A stretch of DNA of 64,000 nt from an uncultured Prevotellaceae bacterium (GTDB lineage: Bacteria; Bacteroidota; Bacteroidia; Bacteroidales; Bacteroidaceae), in contig CAMZCM010000002.1 of assembly GCA_947305005.1 (NCBI GenBank), forward strand, positions 1 to 64,000. Direction: 5' to 3'. The translations under genes and the position numbers were made by a program. This document shows, piece after piece, positions 63,318 to 64,000 of this stretch. How positions within the stretch are numbered: the stretch's first letter is position 1; each line of letters opens with the position of its first letter. Below the pieces are notes generated by a model that worked only from the letters and a program-made list of their open reading frames with translations, did no database searches and had not been told where the DNA came from.

Positions 63318-64000
63318 TTATACCTTCAGGAAGATGCGATTGCGATAGAGAATATAGAGGAACAGCCAGCAGACCGTGATGTAACCGACTTGCACAAAGA
63401 ATGGTTGCGCTTGTTCTGGTAAGAAGTTAATCAGACCGCTGAAAAGCCTTTCTGAGGTGAAGGAGAACCTGATAAAGTGCTGGGCAAGATAGATGGTAAT
63501 GGAGTTCATTCCGATGACGGTGAAGAAGAACGGCCAGTTACGCCATTGCAGGATATCTATCAGGTAGTAGAACAGGGCGAACAACAGGAGCGAATAGGAC
63601 GCAACAACAAGGACAAACGAACTGGTCCACAACTTCTTATTGATGGGAAAATAAGGAGCCCATAGCAGTCCGATAATGAGTAATACGATGCCGGCAACAA
63701 CCAGACCAATGATTTTGCGACGGGGTGTGAGCCATTCGTGTTCCAGTTTTATCCATTGTCCTGTGAACATTCCTAACAGGGCGGTGGCAATGGCAGGGAT
63801 GGTGCTGAGCAGACCTTCTGGGTCAATATTTCCGTAGTATAATTTGCCAGGCAGGAACTGACGATCCACCCAACCTACGATAGAACCTTGTGCGGTGAAA
63901 ATATCTGCGCCAGCAGCGTCAGGTGCAGGTACAAAACGAACTACAAGATAATACCCCAACAGCAGTATGGCCGTGATGCCAAGACGGACCTTCCATTTTG
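63318..64000 (-). CDS. Acyltransferase-like membrane protein (DUF5009/HGSNAT-like), partial
   Basis: The frame stays open to the window edge, so the N-terminal part is missing. The visible 227 residues hold about six membrane helices and sequence typical of DUF5009/heparan-alpha-glucosaminide N-acetyltransferase-like proteins: GSIVGWVDRQFLPGKLYYGNIDPEGLLSTIPAIATALLGMFTG, then FFFTVIGMNSITIYL. Members resemble eukaryotic lysosomal HGSNAT and bacterial NagX and may acetylate amino sugars across the membrane. It ends 3 bp before the CDF transporter gene. Confidence 0.85.
   Translation of the reverse strand, partial: KWKVRLGITAILLLGYYLVVRFVPAPDAAGADIFTAQGSIVGWVDRQFLPGKLYYGNIDPEGLLSTIPAIATALLGMFTGQWIKLEHEWLTPRRKIIGLVVAGIVLLIIGLLWAPYFPINKKLWTSSFVLVVASYSLLLFALFYYLIDILQWRNWPFFFTVIGMNSITIYLAQHFIRFSFTSERLFSGLINFLPEQAQPFFVQVGYITVCWLFLYILYRNRIFLKV

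Overview
The window comes from a Bacteroidetes chromosome, most likely Prevotella or a close relative. This rests on the gene families (Bacteroidetes-type LuxS, RhaM, DUF4924, C10 peptidase, secreted proteins with a Prevotella-like C-terminal tail), on promoters of the TTTG-N19/20-TAnnTTTG type, and on the lack of strong Shine-Dalgarno sequences. No rRNA, tRNA or CRISPR array was found.

Layout. 1-15.3 kb is chromosomal: dnaG, an AraC-type regulator, rhaM, an orphan FecE-type ATPase with a GH20 hexosaminidase, an alanine symporter, luxS and mtnN (SAH detoxification and AI-2), two outer-membrane barrels, a TGS-uridine kinase fusion and a secreted CotH-kinase protein. 15.3-31.26 kb is an integrated island of about 16 kb. 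31.2-41.1 kb holds dnaK, a lipoprotein, a SIMPL protein and a complete glycine cleavage operon (lipoate ligase, gcvT, gcvH, gcvPA, gcvPB, lpdA). 41.2-49 kb holds a large secreted protein overlapping an apparent L-asparaginase gene remnant, then rplY, pth, an S4 protein, pepT and a ROK kinase. 49.2-56.3 kb is a tight plus-strand cluster (lysE-like, DUF4924, rfbD, prfC, sua5, clc, fmt). 56.4-64 kb holds an ECF sigma factor, a C10 protease, rpe, a GH3 glycosidase, a CDF transporter and a partial acyltransferase.

The island is the main discovery. Its two ends both encode the last five codons and stop of DnaK (FEEVK-stop) around a shared 11-bp core, so a tyrosine recombinase appears to have integrated into the 3' end of dnaK while supplying a synonymous replacement end and a new terminator. 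Its cargo is a tightly spaced minus-strand operon: a small XRE regulator, a TcmP-like protein, a Gp37/Gp68-like three-cysteine protein, two D12-class adenine methyltransferases, a McrB-like AAA+ GTPase and a LlaJI/McrC-like nuclease, followed by a small membrane protein and an AlbA_2/ATPase regulator. This looks like a LlaJI-architecture restriction-modification system fused in one operon with a TcmP/Gp37-Gp68 module whose function is not established.

The chromosome is also rich in small palindromic repeats of several unrelated sequence families. Copies flank luxS as an inverted pair, intrude in frame into lpdA, and form the facing ends of pth and the S4-protein gene.
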